A DNA stretch of 62,000 bases from Cryptomeria japonica (Eukaryota; Streptophyta; Pinopsida; Cupressales; Cupressaceae): positions 629,837,240 to 629,899,239 of the forward strand of contig NC_081415.1 in NCBI RefSeq assembly GCF_030272615.1. The letters run 5' to 3'. The notes under the pieces were generated by a model. That model ran no database searches and was not told the origin of the DNA. It saw only the letters and a list, made by a program, of their open reading frames with translations. The position numbers were made by a program, and so were the translations under genes. Positions 36,434 through 48,091 of the stretch are shown here, one piece after another (the first letter of the stretch is position 1; the number at the start of each line of letters is the position of its first letter).

Positions 36434-39400
36434 GCTTTACTTGGGGAGTTTACATCAAACCCTTCAATGGGTTGCAATCCAAGATTTTTACAATGAAATT
36501 GGAACTTTTCTTTACAAAGTGGCTTGGTCAAAATATTTGCAACTTGGTCTTCCCCCTTGCAATAGAGGAGTGAAACTTGCCTGTCTTCAATTTGTTCTCT
36601 AATAAAGTGGTGTTCGAGAGAAATGTGTTTTGTCCTTGCATGGAAAATTGGATTTTTAGCCAAGGCAATGGCACTTTGGTTGTCACAATACAATTGAGTT
36701 GGTTCGTGTTGAGGTAGACCCAAATCTTCAAGTAATCTTCTAAGCCACAAGACTTCTTTGGAAGCATTAGTGCATCCTTTGTACTCAGCTTCAGTGGATC
36801 TAAGAGAGGTAGATTGTTGCTTTTTACTAGTCCAAGAAATTGCTCCTGAACCAACAAACAAACAATAACCACAAGTAGATTTCCCATCGTTGGGATCTCC
36901 ACCTAGATCAGAATCAGTAAAACCTTTTAAAGTAAAATGAGAATTTGCATCATAAAACAAACCTACATTAATAGTTCCTTTAATATATCTTAAAATTCTC
37001 TTAGCAACTTTAAAGTGTGTTTGTTGAGGTTTAGACATGAATCTTGAAACCAAACCAACACTATAAGAAATATCTGGCCTAGTAAGAGTTAAATAATTCA
37101 AACTTCCAACTAATTGTCTATACAAAGTAGGATCAACAAGAGGAGTTTGCATATCAAGCATTAACTTAGTTCCTAATTCAATAGGAATTGAAACATGGTG
37201 AGCATCATTCATGTTAAACTTATCTATGAGATCTTGAGCATATTTACTTTGAGATAAGAAAATTCCTTTAGAGGTTTGCCAAATTTGCATTCCTAAGAAA
37301 TAATGTAAAAGACCTAAATCAGTCATTTGAAATTTTTGATTAAGTTGAAACTTAATATCTGAAATCAAAGTATTGGAGCTTGAAGTAAGAATCAAATCAT
37401 CTACATACAAGATAATAATGATAATATCATCTTCACTATGTTTAATATACAAGTTAGGATCATTTTTACTTCTAATAAAGCCTTGGGAAAGAAAGAATGC
37501 ATTAATCTTTGAATACCACTCCCTAGGAGATTGCTTTAATCCATAAATTGATTTCTTTAATTTACAAACTAAGTGTGCATTACCTTCTTTAATAAAACCA
37601 AGAGGTTGAGACATATAAATTTCCTCATGTAAATCACCATTAAGAAAAGCACTTTTAACATCCATTTGGTGAATAGGCCAATTCATTCTAGAAGCTAAAG
37701 CAAGCACAAGTTTAATTGTAGGCATTTTAGCAACAGGAGCAAAAGTTTCAGTATAATCTAAGCCTTCAATTTGAGAAAAACCTATAGCAACTAATCTAGC
37801 TTTAAATTTACTAACTTGATTATTAGCATTCAATTTAGTTTTATAAAGCCACTTGCAAGAAACAAGATTTTTACCATGAGGCAAGGGAACTAAATCCCAA
37901 GTTTGGTTAGAAGTTAAAGTATCATATTCTTCCTTCATTGCTTTTTGCCAATGTGGTTGATTTTTAGCTTGATCAAATGTTTTAGGATCATTAGAACTCA
38001 TAAGAGTAGTCATTAAAGCATAATTACAATAATTAACTCTTCTAGCTTGAAGTCTATCCATTCTAGCTAAGTATTCATCACTATCTTCAATTAAAGATTT
38101 AAACCATTTAGGTCTTCTTTTAGAAGTAATGGATTCATCACTAGAAGAAGATTCATGAGGAGTAGAGTTATTATTATCATCATCACTATCACTAGAAGGA
38201 ATAGAAAGAGATGCATTAGGAGTAGGGTTAAGAGAAGGAGGTTGGTCCTGCACAAGCACAACTTTGCTTTGACCAAGTTCATCATCCTCCACTTTAGAAC
38301 AATCATGAATGCCTTTTTCTGCAATACAAACATCTCTTGCAACTTTTACCTTGTTAGTAATAGGATTGTAAACTCTATAACCTTTAGTATTTTCATCATA
38401 ACCAACAAAAATAAAAGGAGAAGATTTAGCATCTAATTTTTTTCTTTTCTCCTTAGGTTTGTGAACATAAGCTATGGAACCAAAAATTCTTAAATTCTAC
38501 AAATTGGGCTTTCTACCAGACCAAGCTTCTTCAGGAGTTTTATCCTTTAAGGCTTTGGTAGGTGTTCTATTAATTAAATAAGTTGCACAAGCCATAGCTT
38601 CAGCCCAAAACTTGTAATCCGTATTTTTTGCATGCAATAAACATCTAGCGATTTCAACAATTGTCCTATGCTTCCGTTCTGCCACACCATTTTGTTGTGG
38701 TGTATAAGGAACGATAAGCTCATGTTTAATTCCAAAAGATTTCAAATAAGCATTAAATGCATTATTGACATATTCTCTTCCATTGTCAGTACGAATAATC
38801 TTAATTTTAGAACCAGATTGCCTTTCTACAAACATATGAAATTCAGTAAACACATCAAGCACTTGATCCTTACTATGAAGGAAATATATCCATGTTCTCC
38901 TTGAAAAATCATCAACAAAGGTAAGAGCATACCTTGAACCTTGGATGGAGGGATTCTCCATGGGACCCAAGAGATCACTATGAACTAGATGCAATTTAGT
39001 ATATGCCCTCCAAGATTGACCATGAGGAAAGGGTTCCCTATGCATCTTACCACTCATGCAACCATTGCAAACAATTTGAGAAGGAACAATACTAGGCAAT
39101 CCATCAACCATATTTTCTTTTTGCATCAATGAAATATAATCAGAATTGAGATGGCCAAGTCTTTCATGCCATATAGTAAAATCAACAGTAGTAAGCAAAG
39201 AATACTTTGGAGGAGCAAATTCATAGAACTTGAATAAGTTATCACTATCCATTTTAGGAGTAGCAATAACATGATTAGTTTTTGGATCAATGATATAACA
39301 TATGCCCCTATAAAAGTTAATTTTATAATCTTGACAAATTTTAGGAACTGAAATCAAATTTGATTTTAATTCAGGAACATAAAGAACATCATGTAATTTC

Positions 39401-40572
39401 CCATTAGGAACATTCACATCACCAATAGCTTCAACTTTGCAACTATGATTATTAGCTAATTGAACAGGAATATTAGAAGTATCAGGATGCAAAGATTCAA
39501 AACATTCTTTATGAGAAGTAACATGTTGAGATGCACCAGAATCAATAATCCACTCAAGTGGTTGAGAAACATTATAAGTACATGTAAATGCATGACGAGA
39601 TGAATTACCATTATTATTACCTTTCTTATAATGAGGTTTACGTGGTTGATTATTTTGATTATTTTGGTTCATGGGCTTTTTACCATTTTGCTTCTTAAAA
39701 CAATTATTTGTAATATGTCCATCTTTCCCACAATATGTGCAATGGGGTCTTGTTTGAGAATTATTCCTTTGATTATTGTACGTATTATTATGATTATTAT
39801 TATGATAATTGTTATGATAGGATTTAGAATGAGATTGATAATTAGAAGATTTGTGATTATTATTATGATTATTATTATGATTATGATTATGATTATGATT
39901 ATTATTATTGGATCTAAAATTATTATTATGATTTTGATTTTTAGACATAAAAGCATGTTCACTACTTTTAAGAGTACCAAATTGAATTAATTTAGCTTCC
40001 TCTTGATGCAATAAATTATGAAAAATATCATAAGTTAATTGAGTAGCTAAGCTAGGAATAGCAAGTTGAGCATGAATATTCGTAATACATTGTTGAAATT
40101 GACGAGGAAGGCATTTTTTAAGAATAAGATGAATTAAACATAAATCAGCTAGAGTAACTCCTAAACTAGTTAATTGAGTATTAACAGAATCAAACTTTAA
40201 TAAGAATTCATCCATAGTTTTAAAATCCGTATACCTTAGATCTTCAAGTTGATCTTGAAGTTGAATTTTTCGGGATTCATTTGAGCTATCATAAGTTGTT
40301 TTTAAAATTTCCCAAGCTTCATGCGCTTTTGTACAATTTCCAATTAAAACATACAAATCAAGAACCATTGAAATACTAATTAAACCAAGTGCTTCCTCAT
40401 TTTGAGCCTTCCATCTATCTTGGTCAGCTTGAGGAGCAGTTGTAGCGGGTTCAAAGGTTTTATCAGTAGCAACATCCAAAAGGTGTTTGAAACGAAAAAT
40501 AAAGGAAATATGTGTTTTCCATGAATGATAATTGGAACTGTTTAATTTAATTTCCGGAATTAATGTAGACAT
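36430..40572 (-). pseudogene. Copia Gag-Pol polyprotein, one nonsense codon from open
   Basis: One frame of 1,380 codons runs from the ATG at 40572 to a stop at 36430, with a single internal TAG at 38497-38499 (codon 692). Domains by codon: UBN2-type Gag about 1-200; Asn/His-rich tract 213-271; CCHC knuckle CTYCGKDGHITNNC 278-291; protease WIIDSGASQH with catalytic D344; integrase zinc-binding H469/H474/C502/C505; integrase catalytic D533, D596, E632 (DD35E spacing). Then come reverse transcriptase with DVKSAFLNG near 971 and YVDD 1056-1059, and RNase H ending in a KHISLEHHF/LTKPL-type tail. The protein packages, copies and integrates the element. The TAG lies between integrase and RT and would yield a product lacking RT/RNase H. 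Read-through at this site is possible but unproven. All catalytic motifs are intact. Confidence 0.95.
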
Positions 40573-41956
40573 ATTTGCAAACTAAGCTTAAACAATAATA
40601 GTTAATAAAAAAATTACCCCTTTTTGGATTAAAGACGAAAAAAAAAAACCAAAAAAAAACCTCCTTGATTAAAAATTAGAATAATAAATTAAAATTATCA
40701 GGAAATGTTATTTAAAATTTTTTAATAATAAATTTAAAGTTAAATTTTCTCTTAATAAAACAAATTTTATAACAAAAATATCACAAAACTTTAAATGTTT
40801 AATCAAAACTATTTATAATTTAACTTAATTAAAAAGCTTTATATATTCAAAAACTTTAAAAAAAAAAAACTTTATAAACTTTTTTTAAAGTTTGGATATA
40901 AACTTATTATGCATGAATATTTAAAAAAACTTTTTATATGGTAAAAAAAACTTACTTTTTAAACTTTTTTTATATGTGAAGCATTAAGAATGAATTTAAA
41001 CTTTTAAACTTTGATATTAACTAAACTAAAGGAAATGAAACGTATGAAAAAAAGTAATAATTGTTTCAGAAGAAAGACGTTATGGCAGGTAGAAAAAGAT
41101 GCTAATAGAGGTGAGAAGGTTTCTTGCAGGGAATTTACAGGGCAGAGACCGAGTGGGAGGAAAACAGACTACAAACAGAGGTGACGTTACACAAAGGCGA
41201 CGTTGCAGGCAGGAAGACTCAATGAAAGTTTGGTGCAGAAATAATACGAGTTATAGAGACTTGAGCTACAGACGTTAACAATGCAAATAAGCAATATGCA
41301 GAGGCAGAAATGTAATGGATTGGTACAACGTTAGAGCAGAATGGTGCAAACGGGTGAGCAAACAAGGGCGAAAAGGAAGAATGGTAGCAATCTTCTACCT
41401 CAAGATTTACAATAATTAGCTATGCTACAGCTGTACTAAATAATTAAATGTTAGAATGAATTAGATTAACTAGAATACATTGAAATACATAGTGCAACAT
41501 AGATTGGATTGAGACAAATAGTGAATTAGAACTAACGATTTTAGAGAATAAATTGATTTTTTTTTTTTTTTCTTAGAACGAATTTGAAAGGAAATACAAT
41601 GTAGAACTGCAAACAGAGAGATTTATGCCTTTTATAGGGTAGAACTTGCAGAAAATGTTAGACTGATAGTTTTTTTTGTTGTTTTTAAAAAAAATACACA
41701 GAGATTCAATGAAGAAACAATATAACAATATAAAAAATTATTTTTATCAAAAAACTTGCAAGTAAATGAAATGTTAGAACCTGCAAACAAATAGAGAAAA
41801 AATAAATCTATTGATATGTAATAATATAAAATAATAGGAAAAACAGAGATAGTTATAATACAGAGATCAATATGATTTTTTTTAACAAAATCCTACAGAC
41901 ACAATAAATGTTAAAACCTGCAAACAAATCAGAGATGCAATGTAATAATAAATCAG

Positions 41957-42115
41957 ATTTGGCAGCAAGCCGACCAAATGGATTAAGGAGGCTGAGTTTG
42001 GTGGTAAACCTTCCAAACTATTCACACTAAAAAAACCAGAAACTTTGGCGGCAAGCCTTCCAAAGACACAAATTTAAACCAGAAAGAAGAAACTTTGGCG
42101 GCAAGCCTTCCAAAG
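41957..42115 (-). other. four 23-nt hairpins with covarying closing pair
   Basis: Units lie at 41957-41979, 41996-42018, 42043-42065 and 42093-42115. Each has the form XTTTGG, 11 bases, CCAAAX'. The outer pair is A-T, G-C, C-G and C-G respectively. Inner bases also vary in a paired way: GGC with GCC in three units, GGT with ACC in the second. Such compensating changes are what a selected RNA structure would show. Confidence 0.65.
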
Positions 42116-42333
42116 CCCTTTTTTTTTAATAAAAAAAAAACTAGAATAGAAGATTAAACCTGTAGGCAAACTTGTTAACAAGTTTGAAAAAAAAAAGTTA
42201 AAATCTAAAACCAAAACCTGCACAATAGAAAATATTAGAAAAAGAACTTCTTCTCCTCTCAAGAATGCCTCCAACAAAGTGAACTCCACAGAATGGTAAC
42301 CTTCATCAATGTCAACTTAAAACAAGGATTAGA

Positions 42334-42350
42334 AACCTGCTCTAATACCA
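42334..42350 (-). other. primer binding site of the Copia element
   Basis: On the minus strand TGGTATTAGAGCAGG begins directly after the LTR end (...CTTTCA). It matches the initiator tRNA-Met type primer site with a C-to-T change and has no spacer. Confidence 0.85.
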
Positions 42351-42867
42351 TGAAAGGAAATAAAAGAGCAAGGAAAGAAAAATGAAATCCAAGTAAGTTT
42401 ATTGATGAAGTAAATGTTATCAAGAGAAATGCAAAAACCTTGGAGCGATCACCCAAATGTGAAGAAGGAGGTACAAGAACTTTTGAAAGGGGAAAAACAA
42501 AGAAAAACCCCTTGTGATATTATGAATGAGGCAATGCCTAAAATGAGAGAGAGAGAGAGAGCAAGAAGCTCTTTACAATATTATCATTAAGAAGAAATGA
42601 GAGAGGAGACATCTCTTAAATAGAGATGAGGAGAGGAGTTACAAAGTAACTCCCAAATCTATGAATGCCACCATTCATATAATGTGTGTGCCATGTGTCC
42701 ACATCCTCTTATGGAGGAAATCTAATATTCCTTAATAAAGGAAAATAAAAGAAATGACTTGTCCTCACACATGTACTATAGGACAAATTACATGTAGGAA
42801 TTCCAAAGGAATATCCTAAACTAAATACAAATAAATCTAAGCCAAGTAAAGATTAAATATTCTAACA
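42351..42867 (-). repeat. 5' LTR of the Copia element (517 bp)
   Basis: Same boundaries as the left copy. It is followed by the target-site copy AAACA at 42868-42872. It contains the presumed promoter. Confidence 0.95.
42612..42630 (-). promoter_or_regulatory. TATA-like box inside a perfect palindrome
   Basis: CATCTCTTAAATAGAGATG has seven-base inverted arms around TAAAT. On the element strand it gives TATTTAA, a TATA-like core within the 5' LTR. The same sequence is conserved in the 3' LTR near 36167-36185. Transcription start would be expected 25-35 bases to the left; this is inferred. Confidence 0.45.
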
Positions 42868-42872
42868 AAACA
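42868..42872 (+). other. target-site duplication AAACA (right)
   Basis: Exact copy of 35902-35906. Confidence 0.9.
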
Positions 42873-43019
42873 CCATAATACCATTTAACATCTTTATTAA
42901 TGTAATCGAATCATCACGTGCAAAATGTCAACAATATAAGTATCTGGTATAGCAAAGTAAATCTAACTATGGTCTAAATCGGGTCATGACATCCTTCCCC
43001 ACTAGGAAGAGACATCATT

Positions 43020-44113
43020 CTGATGTCTTATTACAAAAAAAAACATGCATTCATCCATGAAAATAATAACTGAGTCTATCAAAGTAAATGTGGGAAAGAA
43101 TGTTCAATATCCTCAACGTTTTCCCATGTAGCACTGTCCTCTAAATATTGGTCCCACTGGACCTTATACTGCAAGATCTCTCTCTTGTGAAACTTAATAG
43201 TGCACCTATAAATGATTCGAGTGGGCTCCACTAGCACCACCCCTGGGTCCTATACCTGTAGTGAATGCCAATCAAGAACATGAGAAATAATAGGATGATA
43301 AGGCTTAACCAATGAAACATGAAAAACATTGTGGATCCGGGCAAGAGCTGGCGGTAGGGCAAGTTAGTAAGCAACTTGATTAACCACTTCTAAGATGTCA
43401 AAAGGTCTAACATATCTACGTGCCAATTTGGAAAACTTCTCAAAGGAAATGGAGGTCTTTTGAGGTCTCACTCTCAAAAAGACCTTATCTCCTGCTAAAA
43501 ATTGTTAAAAGGTCCTACTCTTATTTGCATAGCTCTTATGTCTATCAACTGCTTCCTTAAGTCTAGCCTTTATTGTTACCATATGTTCTTCCATCTCCTT
43601 AAGTAATTTTGGTCCAAGTAAAACTCTGTCTTCTACCTAGTCCCAACTGATGGGTGTCCTACACTTACGTCCATAAAGAGACTCAAATGGTGTCATGCCT
43701 ATAGAGGAGTGGCAGGAGTTATTAAATGCAAACTCCACTAAGGCAAGAAAATCCTCCCATTTGTTGATCCATACAATACACCCTCAATAGGTCCTCTACT
43801 ACTTGATTGACCCTCTCAGTCTGTCCATCTGTCTGAGGATGATAGGTTGTACTAAAGTTCAACCTTGTCCCCAGAGCTGCATTCAGAGTGGTCCAAAATC
43901 GAGAGGTCATTCTTACATCCCTTTTTGAAATTATTGTCTCAGGTACCCCATTTAATTGGAAGATCTCTTGAACAAACTTTTATGCTAGGGTTACTAATCC
44001 ATCCTTAAGGTTACTGGGTATGAAGTGAGCTATCTTGGTCAATTTGTCTACCACAACCAATATCATGTCATGCTTATGTCTGGACATAGGTAATCCCTGA
44101 ATAAAATCCATAC
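43020..44113 (-). pseudogene. chromovirus integrase C-terminal half and chromodomain
   Basis: On the minus strand the piece from about 44113 reads [11 protein letters not shown], then core-domain sequence, then HPQTDGQTERVNQ (about 43820-43860), the hallmark of Ty3/Gypsy integrase. Near 43100-43260 it ends with VSLVKPYH-type sequence and a chromodomain-like KVQWDQYLEDSATWE block. Chromodomains guide integration toward particular chromatin marks. Several stops and frameshifts are present. The integrase is split by a solo LTR at 44119. Confidence 0.8.
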
Positions 44114-44118
44114 TGATA
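44114..44118 (+). other. target-site duplication TGATA (left of solo LTR)
   Basis: TGATA here and TGATC at 44907-44911 differ at one base. Removing the insert and one copy restores the integrase reading W[10 protein letters not shown] across the junction, which supports the assignment. Confidence 0.75.
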
Positions 44119-44906
44119 TGAAGTAGTCACCAATGAGGAGGGACCTCAAAGAGATCAATCCGGACCGGTCAACAAGAGTAAACACAACAGAAACACAAAG
44201 ATATGATGGAGGCAATGCATAATAGACTGTTTAATTCCATGAAAAATAATTACAACCAATTGGTAGCAACCGGATTACAGCATACCAGCTCACAGGCGTG
44301 GTAGAACATACAAAATAAATCACAACCGAGACCTTGAATCTTAAGATCTATCTTCTACGCATAGTATAGCTACTTCATTCTTCTGATTGATTGCATTCTA
44401 ATGCACAATTATAATTATATATCTATCCAAAGGATCCAGTCGACCCAAAAGGGATCAAAACCCGAAGAACAAGACCTAACATGTAAAATAACAAGGTCGG
44501 CCTCCACCAAGAGATTCCTCTGGAAAATCCAAAGGATGAAATGTAGATCGCGGGAAGGGTCAGCCACACACCAAGGAACATCAGAATAAACACCCAAGGC
44601 TCTGCAAGCTTCGGAAGGGGTTTTGGTAGATCACCAAAATAGGTCCAGGCAACCGGTAACAAGAACTGCCAACCGGTAATAGGAAACTATCAAGAAAACT
44701 GATAGCGATATCTTGTCGGAAAATGATCCAAATGAGATCCAACCTGGAAACAAGAAAGATGATCAAGTCTTCAAGTAGAATCCAAATCCACAAGATCTGG
44801 TGAGCCAAAACCAAGACACACAGAAAGGAAAACTGAAACTGCAAACAAAAAGAAAATGTTTTTGACTGATGCAAGATTGCTATGAACTGGGGATGCTCCT
44901 ACATCA
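44119..44906. repeat. solo LTR (788 bp) inside the chromovirus integrase
   Basis: The insert starts TGAAGTAGTC and ends CTACATCA, with flanking 5-bp duplications. No PBS, polypurine tract or coding region is present. Solo LTRs arise by recombination between the two LTRs of a full element. ACCGGTAAC-type motifs resemble those of other LTRs in this window, but the family was not matched. Orientation is not determined. Confidence 0.75.
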
Positions 44907-45740
44907 TGATCACTTACCATTTGTAATTTGACACATGGTGCAAAACTAACAACCCTACTAGATGCATATGCTCAACCTTTACTCACTGGCATTCAAAACA
45001 TTGCCTCACATATGCTATTACATCCTTCTTAAGCCTCAACCAAAAGTATAAGGGTTTCACATCCGCAACCATCTTATTTACACGATGGTGTCCAAAATAA
45101 GGTACATTATGGATCTCTTATAAGATCAAATCCATTAATCCTCCTTTGTTGGGAATATACATCCTTCTCATGTATCTAAGAAGTCCATCTAGTTCTAAGG
45201 CGTACCCATCAAAACGATGGTCGGAAGGATTAGTTTCTAAGGCATTCTTGACTAAGTCATAGTGCTCATTCCCTTGAAAATTATCCAACACTTGTTGTCT
45301 CAAAGTGGTCCTGGTGGTGACTATTACTGCTAGGTGCCTTCTTCTGCTTAAAGCGTCGGCCACTCTATTTTCTTTCCCCTTGATATAGTCTATCCCAAAA
45401 TCATACTCTTCAAAATTCTAACCATCTTCTCTACCTTGCATTCAAATTTGGTTGGGTAAAGATGTACCTCAACCCATGATGATTATATTTAGCTCAAAAG
45501 GCTTACCCAATAGGTAGTGTCTCCATATTTGGAGGGCATGGACAATATCAACCAATTCTAAATCATGTGGTGCATAGTTGACTTCATGTAACTTCAACTT
45601 CCTGGACTCATAAGCTACCACCTATTCATTCTGCATTAATACTCCTCCCATTCCTTCTCCTGATGCATCGGTGAAAACTGTAAATGGTCCATTTGGGTCA
45701 GGTATAGTGAGTATAGGTGCCGAGGTTAACTTTTGTTTTA
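44907..45740 (-). pseudogene. chromovirus RNase H end and integrase zinc-binding region
   Basis: Minus-strand pieces include ADALSRRRH (about 45340-45363), the junction at the end of Gypsy RNase H, and a CFECQxVKVEHMHLVGLL block (about 44950-45005) from the integrase H2C2 region. Frames are broken. It is continuous with the RT domain upstream. Confidence 0.75.
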
Positions 45741-45753
45741 ATAAGTTGAAGGC

Positions 45754-46420
45754 CTATTCACCTTCCTCTTTCCAATCAAATTCATTTCCCTTCCTTTGAA
45801 GTGCAGTAATAGGGGCTACAATCTTAGAGAACCCTTGTACAAACTTCCTATAATATCCAGCTAACCCCATGAAGCTACGGACCTCAGGAACATTTTGAGG
45901 GGCTGGCCATTTCATGATTTCCTTGATCTTCTCTAGATCAATAGAGACTCCATCTTCAGATATGCTATGCCCTAGGTAATGCATTTTCTTTTGAAAGAAG
46001 GTACATTTAGACAATTTACCATAGAGCTTATGTTCCCTTAACCTCTGCAATATTATCCTCAAGTGCTTCTCATGTTCCTCTATAGATCTGGAGTAGATGA
46101 GGATATCATCTATGAAAATCAAGACGAAGTCATGCAAGCAATCTCTTAAAACACTGTTCATAAGGTTCATAAAGGTTGCGGGAGCATTTGTTAGTCCAAA
46201 GGGTAATACCATGAACTCATAATGTCCATAGCGAGTTTGAAAGGTTGTCTTATGTATATCTGCATCCCTTATTCTAAGTTGGTGATATCTCGACCTGAGA
46301 TCAATTTTGGAGAACACTTTTGCACCTTTCATCTAGTCAAACAACTCATCAATTCTAGAGAGTGGATACCTATTCTTGATGGTGACCTTGTTCAACATTC
46401 TATAATCTATGCATAGTCAG
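45754..46420 (-). pseudogene. chromovirus reverse transcriptase
   Basis: The open minus-strand stretch 46332-45754 (192 residues) holds [30 protein letters not shown], the catalytic FIDDILIYS, and a thumb/connection block ending [10 protein letters not shown]. These are the standard order of Ty3/Gypsy RT motifs, with both active-site aspartates of FIDD present. Upstream RT sequence (to about 46560) is broken by stops. Confidence 0.9.
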
Positions 46421-46559
46421 AGTGTGCCATCCTTCTTCTTGACGAAGATTATAGGTTCTGCCCATGGTGATACACTTGGTCTGATTAGACCCTTGTCCAT
46501 TAAGTCCTACAACTGCACCTTCAGCTCATATAACTCTGTGGTTATCATTCTATAAGGTG

Positions 46560-47130
46560 CCTTAGATTGTGGTTCAGTCCCTGGGTGAACATTTTAGGTC
46601 AATAGTAAAATCAAACTCCCTCTTAGGTAGCAATCTTGGCAACTCCTCAGGGAAGACATCTTGGAATTCTCAAATAATAGGGTGTGTATCAAGTCCAGTT
46701 TTATCCTCCCTTAGATCCTTGATGTGGATTGAATAGATTTCACAACCCTTCCTTTGGGCCCTCTTAAGTTGCATTGTAGAAATTTGTCTAAGTTGCAAAG
46801 GATTCTTATTCCCTTGCATCTCCACTCTATTGCCTAAGTCATCAAGGCACTCCACAAGTTCATCCTCATAATTTACTATAGCCTTATGCTCGATCAATCA
46901 GTTGATCCCTAGTATGACAACATAAATTCCTAATGGAGCTACATAGAGATTTACTTCAGTTAGGAAGTTAAGAAGTTGTAATTCATTGCATGCCAAACAT
47001 CTGTCCACCCTCTGCTTTGCCCGGTTTCCATATTGTACATTCCAAGGTTTAGACATATAACCAGGCTTAATATTTAACTTAGATATAATTCTAGGATCCA
47101 CAAAGCATTTAGTAGCACCTGTATCTATAA
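46560..47130 (-). pseudogene. chromovirus aspartic protease region
   Basis: A minus-strand block IDTGATKCFVDPR (about 47095-47130) is the retropepsin active site D-T-G-A. It is followed by about 140 residues with stops at 46897 and 46670. A DVFPEELPRLLP block (about 46625-46660) marks the usual start of RT. Confidence 0.8.
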
Positions 47131-47892
47131 GAATGGAATCTGCATGACCAAAACTTTTACCATCAAACTGAATAGACGAGGCTTGGAAATCTGCTTGATG
47201 GTTGTCAGCTGCGACATGAATTTGGTGTTGAGGCTATCTCCTTCCATCATTCTCAATTGTGCGTCAATCACAATGTTTAGCATAATGATTTCCTCCATAG
47301 ATAAAACATCCACTTCTTGGTCCTTGTTTATACTCTGGCTTATCCATCCCATTGTTCTTTCTATCATTGTACCTGTTATTGCCATAATTATTGTTTCCTC
47401 TGTTGTTGAAGTTCTTATTGAAATTCTAACTCTTATTGTCCTTGGTATTATTCCTCTTTAGGTTCTTGATATGTTGAGTTCCACCCTTTTGATTGTTGTT
47501 CTAAAACTTTCTCTTCTTGAACTCAAAGTTTTTGTTGTTCCTAGCCTCATATATCTATATTAACTTCTTCTCCTGCATAGTTACTTTCTCAAATGTTGCT
47601 GCCATGGTTTCAAGACTATGCATTTCTACTTCTACTCCTATCTGAGGTTTCAGCCCTAAGATGAACTTACAAATTCTAAAGTTTTCATTCATCTGGTATT
47701 GTGGCACATACTTCAATCAGTGTGAAAATGTTTCCCAGTATTGAGTCATTGTCATGTTTCCTTAAGTTAGTTTCTAAAACTCATTTATCTTATTGTTGAA
47801 GAAGTGCTATGGGAGCCACCTACTTCAGATAGTTGAAGGAAAAGGTCCCAAGTAAGTTCTCTGGGTTGAAAGTTATATTGTGCTCTCTCATT
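47131..47892 (-). pseudogene. chromovirus Gag C-terminal part, truncated
   Basis: The minus-strand frame contains a knuckle CFIYGGNHYAKHC near 47275-47320 (CCHC spacing, second cysteine replaced) and an Asn-rich linker. It then decays toward 47890, where it is replaced abruptly by the AT-rich repeat shared with 34012-34192. The Gag N-terminus and primer site are missing, so a deletion is inferred. Confidence 0.65.
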
Positions 47893-48091
47893 GTCCCACT
47901 AATATTAAAATAAAATAACTCTACCATTGTTATTTTATTTTTCACTTTACATTTTTTTTTCTATCTTATTATGTAAGTATTAAATATAAATAGTTAATTC
48001 CAGCCCATTAAACGTATTTCCACAAAAATACAAGATATAATCCTAATTCTTCACTCTTAGGAGAAAATAAAAAAAATTAAGTAGAGAAATA
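47893..48091 (+). repeat. partner of the 34012-34192 repeat (probable 5' LTR remnant)
   Basis: About 180 bases match 34012-34192 in the same orientation with scattered changes. It lies next to the truncated Gag, where the chromovirus 5' LTR should be, and is cut on the right by the LTR starting at 48092. Confidence 0.6.

Larger units (their letters stand above)
40573..42350 (-). other. unusually long Copia leader (1.78 kb) between 5' LTR and gag
   Basis: It is A/T-rich with many homopolymer runs and no long frame. It contains recurring short phrases such as AACCTGCAAACAAAT (about 41779 and 41918) and four hairpin units at 41957-42115. Copia leaders are commonly much shorter, so this one stands out. 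Confidence 0.75.
34012..42991 (-). repeat. chromovirus 3' LTR, split by the Copia insertion
   Basis: On the minus strand a purine run AGTGGGGAAGGA (about 42992-43003) is followed by TGTCATGACCCGA starting at 42991. This is a usual start for plant Gypsy LTRs after a polypurine tract. The LTR extends leftward to 42873, is interrupted by the Copia element (35902-42872), and continues below 35906 to an undetermined end, perhaps near 33.9-34.0 kb. The left end is inferred from the direct repeat at 34012-34192. Confidence 0.5.

Noticed and set aside
39631-39990. Plus- and minus-strand Ile-rich frames
   Set aside because: Shadows of the Asn/His-rich tract of the Copia Gag in other frames.
43000-47890. 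Plant pararetrovirus origin for the Gypsy-type RT region
   Set aside because: Protease-RT-RNase H-integrase order and a chromodomain with HPQTDGQTERVNQ indicate a Ty3/Gypsy chromovirus.
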